64,000 nucleotides of DNA, from NCBI RefSeq assembly GCF_016894345.1, contig NZ_CP069798.1, positions 1,757,385-1,821,384 of the forward strand, written 5' to 3'. Source of the DNA: Paralysiella testudinis. GTDB lineage: Bacteria > Pseudomonadota > Gammaproteobacteria > Burkholderiales > Neisseriaceae. The translations under genes were made by a program, and so were the position numbers. The notes below the pieces were generated by a model. It did not search any database, was not told the DNA's origin, and saw nothing but the letters and a program-made list of their open reading frames with translations. Numbering within the stretch: position 1 is the first letter of the stretch; each line of letters begins with the position of its first letter. This document shows positions 9,813 to 19,036 of this stretch, in pieces.

Positions 9813-10310
9813 TTACAGCACCGCTAATGCGGCGGCGTAATCCGGCTCCTCTTTGATTTCCGACACCAGCTCGCTGTGCAGCACGCGGTTGTTTTCGTCC
9901 AACACCACCACGGCACGGGCGCACAGGCCGGCTAAGGGGCCGGTTTCGATGTCCACGCCGTAGGCTTGTTTGAATTCGGGATTGCGAAAGGTAGACAACA
10001 TCACCACATTATCCAAGCCTTCGGCACCGCAAAAACGGGCTTGGGCAAACGGCAAATCGGCAGAGATACACAATACCACGGTGTTGCTCAGCGTGCCGGC
10101 ATCCTGATTAAAACGGCGCACGGAAGCGGCGCAAACGCCGGTGTCCACGCTGGGGAAAATATTCAGAATTTTGCGCTTGCCGGCATAGTCGGCATTACCG
10201 GCACTGCCCAGCTCGCCGGTGGTCAGGCTGAAATCGGCGGCTTGGCTGCCTGTGGCGGGAAAATGGCCGCCGATATTGATGGGATTGCCTGCCAATGTAA
10301 CGGTGCTCAT
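9813..10310 (-). CDS. tpx: Thiol peroxidase (2-Cys peroxiredoxin)
   Basis: 165 aa. It reduces hydroperoxides at the expense of thioredoxin. The peroxidatic Cys60 sits in [17 protein letters not shown] and the resolving Cys94 in [17 protein letters not shown], the Tpx arrangement. ATG 10310 has AGGAAATACC in front; a longer reading frame begins upstream but lacks family similarity. Thioredoxin reductase (trxB at 811) supplies the same electron chain, although it is not linked in an operon. Confidence 0.95.
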   Translation of the reverse strand: MSTVTLAGNPINIGGHFPATGSQAADFSLTTGELGSAGNADYAGKRKILNIFPSVDTGVCAASVRRFNQDAGTLSNTVVLCISADLPFAQARFCGAEGLDNVVMLSTFRNPEFKQAYGVDIETGPLAGLCARAVVVLDENNRVLHSELVSEIKEEPDYAAALAVL

Positions 10311-10520
10311 GGTATTTCCTTTGCTGTGGGTGAGGGGTGGCTTTATTCTGGCCGATTGTGGAGCGGCTGTCAAAAAGCTGAGGCTTTCCAAAGCCTATGC
10401 CAATGCTGTATCAAAGCAATTATTTTCCGTGTGTTTTCTTCATTTGAGCGTATTTCTATATTCTTGTTTTCAGGCAGCCTGAAACGGTGGCGCCCGGTGC
10501 TACAATAAGGAATTGCCATT

Positions 10521-11219
10521 ATGGGTTCGGCTACCGCTATGCTTGATTCTGTTTCCTTGTTGTCTTTGCTGCTGATCGGCTTTTTGGGCGGCGGCCATTG
10601 TGTGGGCATGTGCGGTGGTTTGGCCAGTGCGTTTGCCTTGCAGCTGCCGCCGCATATTGGCCGCATCAAGTTGATTGTGCTGTTGAATTTGGGGCGTATC
10701 AGCAGCTATGTGTTGATTGGGGTGCTGTTGGGTGCGGTGGGGCAGGTGGGCGTTTCCTTGGATCAAACCCGTTCGCTGCAATATGGGCTGTTTGTGGCGG
10801 CCAATGTGCTGTTGTTGTTGTTGGGCTTGTATTTGGCCGGTTTGTCGGCATGGATTACGCGCATAGAAGGCATCGGCAAGCCGGTATGGCGGCGCTTGCA
10901 GCCCTTGCTAAACCGTTTGCTGCCGATTCAAAGCGTGCCGGCTTGTGTGGGTGTGGGAATGCTTTGGGGCTGGTTGCCGTGTGGGCTGGTGTACAGCGCT
11001 TCTTTGTATGCTTTAAGCAGCGGCTCGGCGTGGCAGGGCGGTTTGAGTATGGCGGCGTTTGGGCTGGGCACGCTGCCCAATTTGCTGGCCATGGGCTTGT
11101 TTGCCAGCCGCTTGAAAGGCTGGCTGCAACGGCGTAGCGTGCGCTTGGTGGCGGGTTTGAGTGTGGCGCTGTGGGCGCTATGGCAGTTGTATCGTTTGTT
11201 GAGTGGTGGTTTACATTAA
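10521..11219 (+). CDS. TauE/SafE-type membrane protein (DsbD_2-like)
   Basis: 232 aa, six or so transmembrane segments. GFLGGGHCVGMCGGLASAFAL near the start and GWLPCGLVYSASLYALSSGS in the middle are the paired half-repeat motifs of the sulfite exporter TauE/SafE (UreH/DsbD_2-like) family. The conserved HCxxMC suggests metal or thiol chemistry. Relatives are often linked to copper handling or cytochrome oxidase assembly, but no such genes are next to it here. AAGGA precedes ATG 10521; an alternative start is ATG 10539. A DUS-pair hairpin ends it. Confidence 0.8.
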   Translation: MGSATAMLDSVSLLSLLLIGFLGGGHCVGMCGGLASAFALQLPPHIGRIKLIVLLNLGRISSYVLIGVLLGAVGQVGVSLDQTRSLQYGLFVAANVLLLLLGLYLAGLSAWITRIEGIGKPVWRRLQPLLNRLLPIQSVPACVGVGMLWGWLPCGLVYSASLYALSSGSAWQGGLSMAAFGLGTLPNLLAMGLFASRLKGWLQRRSVRLVAGLSVALWALWQLYRLLSGGLH

Positions 11220-11236
11220 GCTGTTGCAGTATAAAG

Positions 11237-11265
11237 AGGCTGCCTGAAAGGGTTTCAGGCAGCCT
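11237..11265. terminator. DUS-pair terminator between convergent genes
   Basis: AGGCTGCCTGAAA (11237-11249), loop ggg, TTTCAGGCAGCCT (11253-11265), then a T-rich run. It serves the TauE-like gene and probably also the convergent COG0523 gene. Confidence 0.8.
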
Positions 11266-11282
11266 TGTTTTTTGGTTTTGAA

Positions 11283-12215
11283 TTATTCCAATGCCGCTTG
11301 CAGGCGGGCTTCAATTTGGTCGGCATCAAATGATTGGGCAATCAGCTCGAAACGGCTGTCGCGCCGCCACGATACTTGGTTGGCGCCCCATTGGCCGTCT
11401 ACCCAGTTGAGCCATACCCAGGTACCCAATACTTGAAACACGCCTTTGGCGCGCACCAGCCCTTGGCACATTTGCGGCAGTTCGTTGAAAAAGTGGGTAA
11501 GGCGCTCGCCATCGAAGTTCAAGCCGGCATCAAAGGTGAAGCCTTGCGACTGAAAGCCTATGTCCAAATCCGGCAAGGCTTTGATGCGGTAGCGGCTTTT
11601 GCTAACCACGGGGGTTTCCAGCCAGGCGATGTCGAGCTGGGCATTGGCCACTTCGGCCACCAGTGCTTTGGGCGGAAACAGTTTGGCGGCGCGTTGGCGA
11701 AAGGCGTGCAAGGTGGCTTCGTCGCACAAATCGGTTTTGCTGGCCACCAATACATCGGCCACGCCCACTTGGTCTTTGTAGAGCAGCTGCGCGGCGTAGT
11801 CGTCGTTGACAAACTGGCGCGGGTCGACCACGGTGAACACGGCGCCCACTTCCAAGCTGTCACCCAAGGGCTTGGCTTTGAGTTCGTCGATAACGCTGGC
11901 GGCGTGGGCGAGGCCGCTGGCTTCAATCATCAGCCGGTGCGGTTGGTTGTCGCGCAGCATTTTGGCTACAGTACCTGCCATTTGCGGTCCGGCCACGCAG
12001 CACAGGCAGCCGCCGGCGATTTCGGCCACGGGAATGCCGTTGTCGCTGAGCACAGCGCCGTCGATGCCGATTTCACCGAATTCGTTGACGATAATCACCC
12101 ATTTTTCCGCCGGGTCTTTTTGTGCCATCAGGCTTTTGAGCGCGGTGGTTTTGCCCACGCCCAAAAAACCGGAAAACAAATGTACGCGGGTTTTGCTTAC
12201 TGCGTTTGCTGGCAT
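11283..12215 (-). CDS. COG0523 (CobW/ZigA-type) GTPase, zinc metallochaperone
   Basis: About 310 aa. G3E GTPase features are the P-loop GFLGVGKTT, the metal motif GGCLCC, the switch VNEFGEIGIDG, ASKTDL as guanine specificity loop, and a C-terminal CobW_C domain. Members under Zur control move zinc to client enzymes during starvation. It overlaps the 3' end of zur by about 19 bases, so the two are co-translated. I prefer ATG 12215, ten bases after AGGAG; a GTG at 12224 is too close to that site. Cobalamin synthesis (CobW) is less likely because no cob genes are nearby. Confidence 0.88.
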   Translation of the reverse strand: MPANAVSKTRVHLFSGFLGVGKTTALKSLMAQKDPAEKWVIIVNEFGEIGIDGAVLSDNGIPVAEIAGGCLCCVAGPQMAGTVAKMLRDNQPHRLMIEASGLAHAASVIDELKAKPLGDSLEVGAVFTVVDPRQFVNDDYAAQLLYKDQVGVADVLVASKTDLCDEATLHAFRQRAAKLFPPKALVAEVANAQLDIAWLETPVVSKSRYRIKALPDLDIGFQSQGFTFDAGLNFDGERLTHFFNELPQMCQGLVRAKGVFQVLGTWVWLNWVDGQWGANQVSWRRDSRFELIAQSFDADQIEARLQAALE

Positions 12216-12679
12216 TGCTGGCACACTCCTGTTAATACGATGTGTTCTTCATTTAAGGCAAAGCCGCTGCCGGCTAAGCGTTGGCGCAAGGCCGCCCATT
12301 CGGCGCTCATGCCTTGCTCGTCTACCGCACCGCATTCGGTGCACACCAGCACAAACGCGCTGTGGTGTTCGCCCTCATGGCAGTGTTCGGTGCAGTCGTG
12401 CTGCACATGGCTGCACAAAATATAGCCGTTCACCGCGGGGATTTTGTGCAACACGCCGTGCTCGGCCCAAAAATCGAGGGCGCGGTAGGCGGTGGGCGGT
12501 GCCACCGAGCTTGGGCTATTCTGCTGCATTTGCGCCAGCACGTGATAGGCTTTGATAACGCCGCTCATGTGCAGCACAATATCCAGCACCTGCTCGCGCA
12601 AGGCAGTGATGGTGGTGCCGTGGTGTCGGCATTGCGCCATAATTTTGCTTTTGGCACTGGGTGTTTGGTTTGGCTTCAT
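12197..12679 (-). CDS. zur: Zinc uptake regulator (Fur family)
   Basis: 160 aa. An N-terminal winged helix (ITALREQVLDIVLHMSGVIKAYHVLAQMQ, PPTAYRALDFWAEHGVLHKI) is followed by a metal-binding dimerisation domain with HDCTEHCHEGEHH, CTECGAVDE and a C-terminal CQQC pair. The PTAYRALDFL-type recognition helix and the two CxxC pairs point to Zur rather than Fur. It should repress zinc import genes when zinc is plentiful. It forms an operon with the COG0523 GTPase that overlaps its end. Confidence 0.9.
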   Translation of the reverse strand: MKPNQTPSAKSKIMAQCRHHGTTITALREQVLDIVLHMSGVIKAYHVLAQMQQNSPSSVAPPTAYRALDFWAEHGVLHKIPAVNGYILCSHVQHDCTEHCHEGEHHSAFVLVCTECGAVDEQGMSAEWAALRQRLAGSGFALNEEHIVLTGVCQQCQQTQ

Positions 12680-12706
12680 GGGTATTTGTCCGTATTTCAG
12701 GCAGCC

Positions 12707-13459
12707 TTAGCTGGTTTGGCGGCGTACCGGCAAAGCGCTGAAACTTTGCGCCACCGGCATGATTTCAATGCTGTTTACATTCATGTGTGGCGGGGTTTGG
12801 TAGAGCCATAGCGCGGTGTTGGCGATGTCTTCGCCGCTTAAAAAAGCCACATCGGCATACAGTGCCGCCACTCTGGCTTCGTCACCTTTAAAACGCACTT
12901 GCGAAAATTCGGTGCCGCCGCACATGCCCGGCTCGATATTGCTCACGCGTATGCCGGTGCCGGCCAAGTCGGCGCGCAAATTGAGGCTGAATTGGCGCAC
13001 AAACGCTTTGGTGGCGCCGTAAACATTGCCGCCGGGGTATGGATAGGTGCCTGCAATCGAGCCCATATTGATGATGTAGCCGCTGCCGCGGGCCACCATT
13101 TGCGGCAATATCTGGCGGGTTAAATAAGTAAGCCCCAATACATTGGTGTGAATCATGGTTTCCCAGTCGCCGTAATCGGCCTTATCGGCCGCCTCCAGCC
13201 CCAGCGCCAAACCGGCGTTGTTAACCAGCAAATCAATATCCGCCCATTGCGGCGGTAAAGAGGCCAGCGCGGCATCCACACTGGCTTTGTCGGTCACATC
13301 CATGCTTAAGGGATAAAATGCCGCCCCCAATTCTTGCTGCAATTGCGCCAGCTTGCCGGCGCGGCGTGCGGCACCGATTACCCGATAGCCTGCGGTAACA
13401 AAACGGCGACACATGGCCGCGCCAAAACCAGCTGAAGCGCCGGTAACCAAAACCGCCAT
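12707..13459 (-). CDS. Short-chain dehydrogenase/reductase (YdfG-like)
   Basis: 250 aa from ATG 13459 (MAVLVTGASAGFGAAM). Rossmann glycine motif TGASAGFG, NNAGLALG, and the catalytic Tyr-Lys in VYGATKAFVRQFSLNLRADL. NVYGATKAF together with NIEPGMCGGTEFSQVRFKGD is typical of the NADP-dependent 3-hydroxy-acid dehydrogenase YdfG group, which oxidises L-allo-threonine and serine in vitro. A longer upstream frame has no family similarity. It lies upstream of zur on the same strand, 27 bases away, so read-through is possible. Confidence 0.85.
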   Translation of the reverse strand: MAVLVTGASAGFGAAMCRRFVTAGYRVIGAARRAGKLAQLQQELGAAFYPLSMDVTDKASVDAALASLPPQWADIDLLVNNAGLALGLEAADKADYGDWETMIHTNVLGLTYLTRQILPQMVARGSGYIINMGSIAGTYPYPGGNVYGATKAFVRQFSLNLRADLAGTGIRVSNIEPGMCGGTEFSQVRFKGDEARVAALYADVAFLSGEDIANTALWLYQTPPHMNVNSIEIMPVAQSFSALPVRRQTS

Positions 13460-13741
13460 TGTTTTGCCCTTTCTTGTTTTGCTTGTTCCTGAGGGACAAA
13501 GCTTAAATGGTGTTATTTTAACATGCACCCGGCGCTTTGCCGTAAAAGCAGGCAAGCCCTAGACACTGTTGCCATATTTAAGTATCGTTAAAAATGTTTT
13601 AAAATAAAACGGCAAGGCGGGTGTTGGTGTGTGTGTGGTTTGCAAGCCGTTGCTATATTAGCAACAAATCCCCCATAGCCGAACCATTTGCCGCTGCCAG
13701 ACTCAAAACCACCTCATCTTTATTTACCGGAACCATTCGCC

Positions 13742-14173
13742 ATGAACAAAACCTTGCTTTTGGCTGCCTGTTTGTCTGCCGCCACCGCCTTTGCCCACGC
13801 CGATGATATTAAGGCACGCCAGCAATATATGAAAGAGTGGGGCGGTGCCACCAAAAAAATGGCCGCCATCATCAAGAAAAGCGATGCGCAATCTTTTCCG
13901 GCCGCCGAATTTGCCGCTCTGGCTGCGCAAATTCAGCAAAATGCCAACGCGCCGTGGCAACATTATCCGGCGGGCAGCAACGGCAGAGGCTCCGATGCCA
14001 CTGCCGCGGTGTGGGCGCAGCCGCAGCAGTTTCAGGCCGCCATCCAGCGCTTTACCCAAGCGGCGAACAATTTGCACACCGCCGCCCAAACCGGCCGCTT
14101 TGATGCAGTGAAAGCCCCGTTTGGCCAATTGGGTGAAAGCTGCAAAGCCTGCCACAAAACATTTAAAGATTAA
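13742..14173 (+). CDS. cycP: Cytochrome c', secreted
   Basis: 143 aa. A cleavable signal (MNKTLLLAACLSAATAFAHA) is followed by a four-helix cytochrome c' domain with the C-terminal covalent heme site CKACH. The family binds nitric oxide at the heme and protects against nitrosative stress; the N. meningitidis homologue does this in the periplasm. It is immediately followed, 50 bases later, by a second cytochrome c' gene that is a lipoprotein. Compared with the classic family it has a fairly long insertion (YPAGSNGRGSDATAAVWAQP). Confidence 0.88.
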   Translation: MNKTLLLAACLSAATAFAHADDIKARQQYMKEWGGATKKMAAIIKKSDAQSFPAAEFAALAAQIQQNANAPWQHYPAGSNGRGSDATAAVWAQPQQFQAAIQRFTQAANNLHTAAQTGRFDAVKAPFGQLGESCKACHKTFKD

Positions 14174-14223
14174 ATACTCAGGCTGCCTGAATACCGATTT
14201 AACCACCACCATAAGGAAAAACC

Positions 14224-14676
14224 ATGAAACCAGTTTCTGCATTATTGATGTTGTGTGCCGCCATCGGCTTGGCTGCTTGCGGCGGCACCCCGGTTGAAAA
14301 AGGCCCCAATTCCGAAGTACGCACGGCTGCGTTTAAGAAAATGATGCCCGACTTCACCAGCATGGGCAAAATGGTGAAAGACGAAGAACCCTACGACGTG
14401 GAAAAATTCAAAACTGCTGCCGCTTCTTTTGATACCTTGAGCAAAGCGCCGTTTGAACATTTCACGTCCGATGGCGAAGGCAAAGATGGTGATGCGCTGC
14501 CCAATATTTGGACTGATGCGGCCAAATTCAAAGCCGAAGAAGACAAATTCCACGCTGCCGTGGCGGTGTTGAACGAAAAAGCCCAAGCGGGCAACTTGGC
14601 GGACATTAAAGTGGCTTATGGCGATGTGGGTGCCAGCTGCAAAGCCTGTCACGATACTTTCCGCCGCCCGAAATAA
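14224..14676 (+). CDS. cycP: Cytochrome c', lipid-anchored
   Basis: 150 aa. The signal ends in the lipobox LAAC (LCAAIGLAAC), so the mature protein is a lipoprotein. The same CKACH heme site ends the fold (GASCKACHDTFRRPK). It is a clear but diverged paralogue of the preceding gene. AAGGAAAA lies before the ATG, and a DUS separates the two genes. Tandem soluble and tethered copies suggest that nitric oxide binding is wanted both free in the periplasm and at the membrane; that is inference. Confidence 0.88.
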   Translation: MKPVSALLMLCAAIGLAACGGTPVEKGPNSEVRTAAFKKMMPDFTSMGKMVKDEEPYDVEKFKTAAASFDTLSKAPFEHFTSDGEGKDGDALPNIWTDAAKFKAEEDKFHAAVAVLNEKAQAGNLADIKVAYGDVGASCKACHDTFRRPK

Positions 14677-14683
14677 ACTTTCG

Positions 14684-14730
14684 GCTGCCTGAACATAAAT
14701 CAACGGCTGCTTTCAGGCAGCTGTTTTTTT
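14684..14730 (+). terminator. Terminator after the cytochrome c' pair
   Basis: GCTGCCTGAA (14684-14693) and TTCAGGCAGC (14712-14721) form the stem around an 18-nt loop; a run of seven T follows (14724-14730). It overlaps the stop end of the convergent GNAT gene. Confidence 0.75.
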
Positions 14731-15133
14731 ATGTGGCGGCCATCAGCAGTAAGTCGGCGGACGATGCCGTTTCATCGGCCACAAAACCCAAGCTGCGATA
14801 CAGTGCCACCGCCACGCTGTTGTGGCGGAATACTCGCAGCGTTACCCTACGGCAGCCGCTATCGGCACGCGCTTGTGTCATTAAAGCTTGGCATAAGCAG
14901 CGCCCAAAGCCTTGGCCGCGTTTGGCCGGATCCACAATCAGGCGGCCAATATGCACGCTGCCCGCGCAGCGGTGCCAATGCTGGTCGAAAGTCACCATCT
15001 GCCCGCGGGCATCACACAACACCCAATCTTGCCGCTGCGGCATTGCCAGTGCTTGCGGTAAAGACTCGGGCATCAACGGCCAATGCAAATACGCAGCGCC
15101 GGCAAATAGATCGGCTACGGCTTGGTTGTCCAC
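14729..15133 (-). CDS. GNAT-family N-acetyltransferase (5' end uncertain)
   Basis: 134 aa from GTG 15133. Acetyl-CoA site IGRLIVDPAKRGQGFGRCLCQALM and a C-terminal RHNSVAVALYRSLGF are typical of GNAT enzymes of unknown substrate. The reading frame stays open upstream for about 90 bases and encodes ELRPATAADYAVLAGW, which looks like a genuine GNAT N-terminus, but it contains no ATG, GTG or TTG. A well-spaced AAAGGA with GTG (near 15189-15191) is present one frame off. Either a one-base indel lies near 15180, or a rare start codon is used. Confidence 0.7.
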   Translation of the reverse strand: MDNQAVADLFAGAAYLHWPLMPESLPQALAMPQRQDWVLCDARGQMVTFDQHWHRCAGSVHIGRLIVDPAKRGQGFGRCLCQALMTQARADSGCRRVTLRVFRHNSVAVALYRSLGFVADETASSADLLLMAAT

Positions 15134-15280
15134 CCATCCGGCCAGTACCGCATAATCGGCCGCCGTGGCCGGGCGTAATTCGGCTGGTTGTACACGATTC
15201 CTTTCAGGCAGCCTTGTGGTACGCGGCTATCTTTTGACCTAGGTCTATGGCTTTTGCTCAGGGATAAACCCAGTTTATAT

Positions 15281-15286
15281 TATAAT
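15281..15286 (+). promoter_or_regulatory. Possible -10 box of hemB
   Basis: TATAAT, 47 bases before the hemB start, in an AT-rich stretch. No convincing -35 is visible at 16-18 bases. Confidence 0.4.
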
Positions 15287-15320
15287 CACGCCCACACCAA
15301 ACCACACTGGCGCAGTTTAA

Positions 15321-16334
<1,014 letters not shown>

Positions 16335-16354
16335 CAGCTTGGCACTGGGTTTGA

Positions 16355-16397
16355 AATAACAACAAGGCGATGAAGAATTCATCGCCTTGTTGTTATT
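16355..16397 (+). terminator. Terminator after hemB
   Basis: A 17-bp perfect stem, AACAACAAGGCGATGAA / TTCATCGCCTTGTTGTT (16358-16374, 16378-16394), loop gaa, then ATTTTA. It separates the core genes from the CDI island. Confidence 0.9.
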
Positions 16398-16582
16398 TTA
16401 AGTATGCGGATATTCACTTTCAAACGCTTTATTTTGTTTCTAGGCTGCCTAAAACGCAGTTTTTGCATGACTAATCAAATTTTTTGAACGCAGTTTTTAA
16501 AATACGGAGCCGACGGCATGTGTCGTCATCACCACAATATCCTTGATTTTGATTTTATAAAATCCGAAATATAAGTAAATAC

Positions 16583-16611
16583 TTGTCAAGGTTGCCGGCA
16601 TGATTTAATCT
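16583..16611 (+). promoter_or_regulatory. Candidate promoter of the cdiB-cdiA operon
   Basis: TTGTCA (16583-16588), a 17-bp spacer, TAATCT (16606-16611), 40 bases before the cdiB ATG. It is the best sigma-70-like match in the 250-bp AT-rich gap after hemB, which otherwise holds only an imperfect DUS near 16442. Confidence 0.45.
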
Positions 16612-16650
16612 TGGTTGGGTTGTTACCTTTTTTATTACAACAAAGCCGAT

Positions 16651-18489
16651 ATGAAATCATACTTTACCCGACACATCTCTCCTGTAAACGGCATTGCTGC
16701 ATCCAACCTGAGCGTATCAGTATTGGCAGCTTTACTCTTGTCTTTACCGCTCTACAGTCAAGCTGCGCCGCTCCCACCCGGCGCCCCAAAGCAAGCAGAT
16801 TATTTACAGGCCGACCGCTTACAACAAGAACAACTCATCCGCGAACAGCAACGCCAACAATTCCAGCAGCAGCAAATGCAGCCCGCCGTTGATGTGCGCT
16901 TGGATGACACCGCCACGCCACCACCTACCGCATTCTCCTTATCCCAGCCCGAATCCCCATGTTTCGCCGTCCAACAGATTACCTTAACGGGCAGCCAAGC
17001 TGCCCGTTTCCAATTTGCCTTAAACCAAGCCATTGCCCAATCCGGGTTTGAACCCGGTATGTGTTTGGGAGCACAAGGCATCAACCACATCATGACCTTG
17101 GCGCAAAACGCCGTGATTGCCCGCGGCTACACCACCACCCGCATTCTGGCCGCACCGCAAGACATCAACAGCGGCACCTTGGCGCTGACGGTGATTCCCG
17201 GACGGATACGGCAGATACGCATCAATATGGATGATGCCGATACGACCCACGCGGGTCGTATCGCTGCTTTTCAAAACGAATTTCCGCTGTCTTCCGGTGA
17301 CGTGCTGAATCTGCGCGCACTGGAGCAGGGATTGGAAAACCTCAAACGCATTCCCACCGCCGAAGCCGATATCCAAATCGTTCCCGCCGACACCCCGGAC
17401 GAAAGCGATGTGGTGGTGCTGTGGCGCCAGCGCACCTTGCCCATCCGCGTGTCTTTCGGGGTGGACGACTCCGGCAGCAAAGCCACCGGCAAATATCAGG
17501 GCAGCGTCACCCTATCGGCCGACAACCCCTTGGGTTTGAGCGACTTGTTTTATGTGTCGTACAACCATGATTTGGGCCACAAAGACCGCTACACCGATAA
17601 AGACGGGGTGACCACCGGCAGCGGCACCCGCGGTTATGCGGTGCATTATTCCGCGCCCTTTGGCAACTGGCTGTTGGGGTTCAACCACAATTACTACCGC
17701 TATCATCAAGCGGTGGCCGGTTTAAGTGAAAACTACGACTACAACGGCGAGAGCTGGAACAGCGATTTCGGCGTCAGCCGCTTGCTTTACCGCGATGCCC
17801 GCCGTAAAATCCAAGTTGGTGTCAAACTGTGGCAGCGCGAATCGAAGAACTACATCAACGACATCGAAGTACCCGGCCAGCGCCGCCGCACCGGCGGCTG
17901 GTCGGTGAATGTGGATCACAAAGAATACCTGGGCAACGCGACCCTCAATCTGGGGGCAAGCTACAAACGCGGTACCGGGCGCAATCAAAGCTTGGCCGCG
18001 CCGGAGGAGCTGTTCAACGAAGGCAGCAGCCGCATGCAGATTATCAGTGCCGATGCCGGTTTGAACCTGCCGTTCCAGCTGGGCAAGCAGGCGTTTAGCT
18101 ACGACGGCAATCTGCATGCCCAGTGGAATAAAACCCCGCTTACTCCGCAAGACAAAATCGCCATTGGCGGACGCTACAGCGTGCGCGGTTTTGACGGCGA
18201 ACTCACCCTGTCGGCCGAACGCGGCTGGTATTGGCGCAATGACTTGGCCTGGCAATACCGCCCCGGCCATCAAGCTTATCTCGGCGTGGATGCCGGCCAT
18301 GTATCCGGCCCTTCGGCACAATACTTGCTCGGTCAGACCCTGATTGGCAGCGTGTTGGGCTTTAAAGGCCAAGTTAAAGCCGGCGGCAATCTGTATTACG
18401 ACGTGTTTGTGGGCAAGCCGCTGAAAAAACCGCAATACTTCCAAACCGCCAACACCACGGTGGGGTTTAATTTGAATTATTCGTTTTGA
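16651..18489 (+). CDS. cdiB: Two-partner secretion transporter CdiB (TpsB/FhaC/ShlB family)
   Basis: 612 aa from ATG 16651. A signal peptide (to about residue 39, LYSQAA) is followed by a Gln-rich linker with coiled-coil character (residues 45-80), a POTRA domain starting near FAVQQITLTGS (about 105) with a second POTRA-like part, and a C-terminal 16-strand barrel ending in the aromatic NLNYSF. The conserved lid-loop motif is VRGFDGE inside GGRYSVRGFDGELTLSAERGWYWRNDL. It exports the filamentous partner CdiA across the outer membrane. It heads an operon with an acyltransferase gene (13 bases downstream) and cdiA. N. meningitidis names for the family are TpsB/HrpB. Confidence 0.95.
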   Translation: MKSYFTRHISPVNGIAASNLSVSVLAALLLSLPLYSQAAPLPPGAPKQADYLQADRLQQEQLIREQQRQQFQQQQMQPAVDVRLDDTATPPPTAFSLSQPESPCFAVQQITLTGSQAARFQFALNQAIAQSGFEPGMCLGAQGINHIMTLAQNAVIARGYTTTRILAAPQDINSGTLALTVIPGRIRQIRINMDDADTTHAGRIAAFQNEFPLSSGDVLNLRALEQGLENLKRIPTAEADIQIVPADTPDESDVVVLWRQRTLPIRVSFGVDDSGSKATGKYQGSVTLSADNPLGLSDLFYVSYNHDLGHKDRYTDKDGVTTGSGTRGYAVHYSAPFGNWLLGFNHNYYRYHQAVAGLSENYDYNGESWNSDFGVSRLLYRDARRKIQVGVKLWQRESKNYINDIEVPGQRRRTGGWSVNVDHKEYLGNATLNLGASYKRGTGRNQSLAAPEELFNEGSSRMQIISADAGLNLPFQLGKQAFSYDGNLHAQWNKTPLTPQDKIAIGGRYSVRGFDGELTLSAERGWYWRNDLAWQYRPGHQAYLGVDAGHVSGPSAQYLLGQTLIGSVLGFKGQVKAGGNLYYDVFVGKPLKKPQYFQTANTTVGFNLNYSF

Positions 18490-18501
18490 CCACAAAACCT
18501 T

Positions 18502-19026
18502 ATGGAACCGATTCAAATTGTCGCCCCCGGGATATGGGTGCAACCCTGGTCTGAAACCGAAGTGCTGGGCGCGGTTGCTTGGCTTTGGCTGCAATCACCG
18601 AGACATCAGCAACATACCTTAGCCATATTCGGACAGCATTTACTGCCGGCTATCCGCCGACGCCAGTTTGCTCTTTTTAGCCAAGGGCAACAGCCGATTG
18701 GCTATATTACTTGGGCCTTGTTTAATCAAACCGCTGAACAAAATTATATCAAAAGCAATGTATCACTATTAAACCAACCCGAGCACTGGCAATGCGGCGG
18801 GCGCATGTGGTTTATTGACTGGTTCGCACCATTCGGCCACAGCATGGTAATCAGCCGAATCATGGCCAGACGTTTGTTTCCCACCACCATTGCCCGCGCC
18901 CTGCATCATCACGGCGATACAACCGGGCTGCGCATTAATACGTTTAAAGGTGCCGCAGTGAGCGCGGCGGAGTTGGCTTATTGGCAGCAACAAAATCCTG
19001 TATCCGTGCCGATTATTTCAGTTTAA
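18502..19026 (+). CDS. HlyC-family toxin-activating lysine acyltransferase (CdiC-like)
   Basis: 174 aa, cytosolic. The family (HlyC, RtxC) moves a fatty acyl chain from acyl carrier protein to lysines of a secreted toxin. The catalytic signature is intact: Ser32-x-x-His35 in WLWLQSPRHQQH and Asp106 in MWFIDWFAPFGHS; LPAIRRRQF and QPIGYITWA also match. It lies between cdiB and cdiA, 13 and 10 bases from each, with no RTX gene nearby, so CdiA or an exported partner is the probable substrate. Acyltransferase genes have been noted beside some CDI loci, but what they modify is less settled. The start at ATG 18502 is close to the cdiB stop. Confidence 0.9.
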   Translation: MEPIQIVAPGIWVQPWSETEVLGAVAWLWLQSPRHQQHTLAIFGQHLLPAIRRRQFALFSQGQQPIGYITWALFNQTAEQNYIKSNVSLLNQPEHWQCGGRMWFIDWFAPFGHSMVISRIMARRLFPTTIARALHHHGDTTGLRINTFKGAAVSAAELAYWQQQNPVSVPIISV

Positions 19027-19036
19027 AGGAACCACC

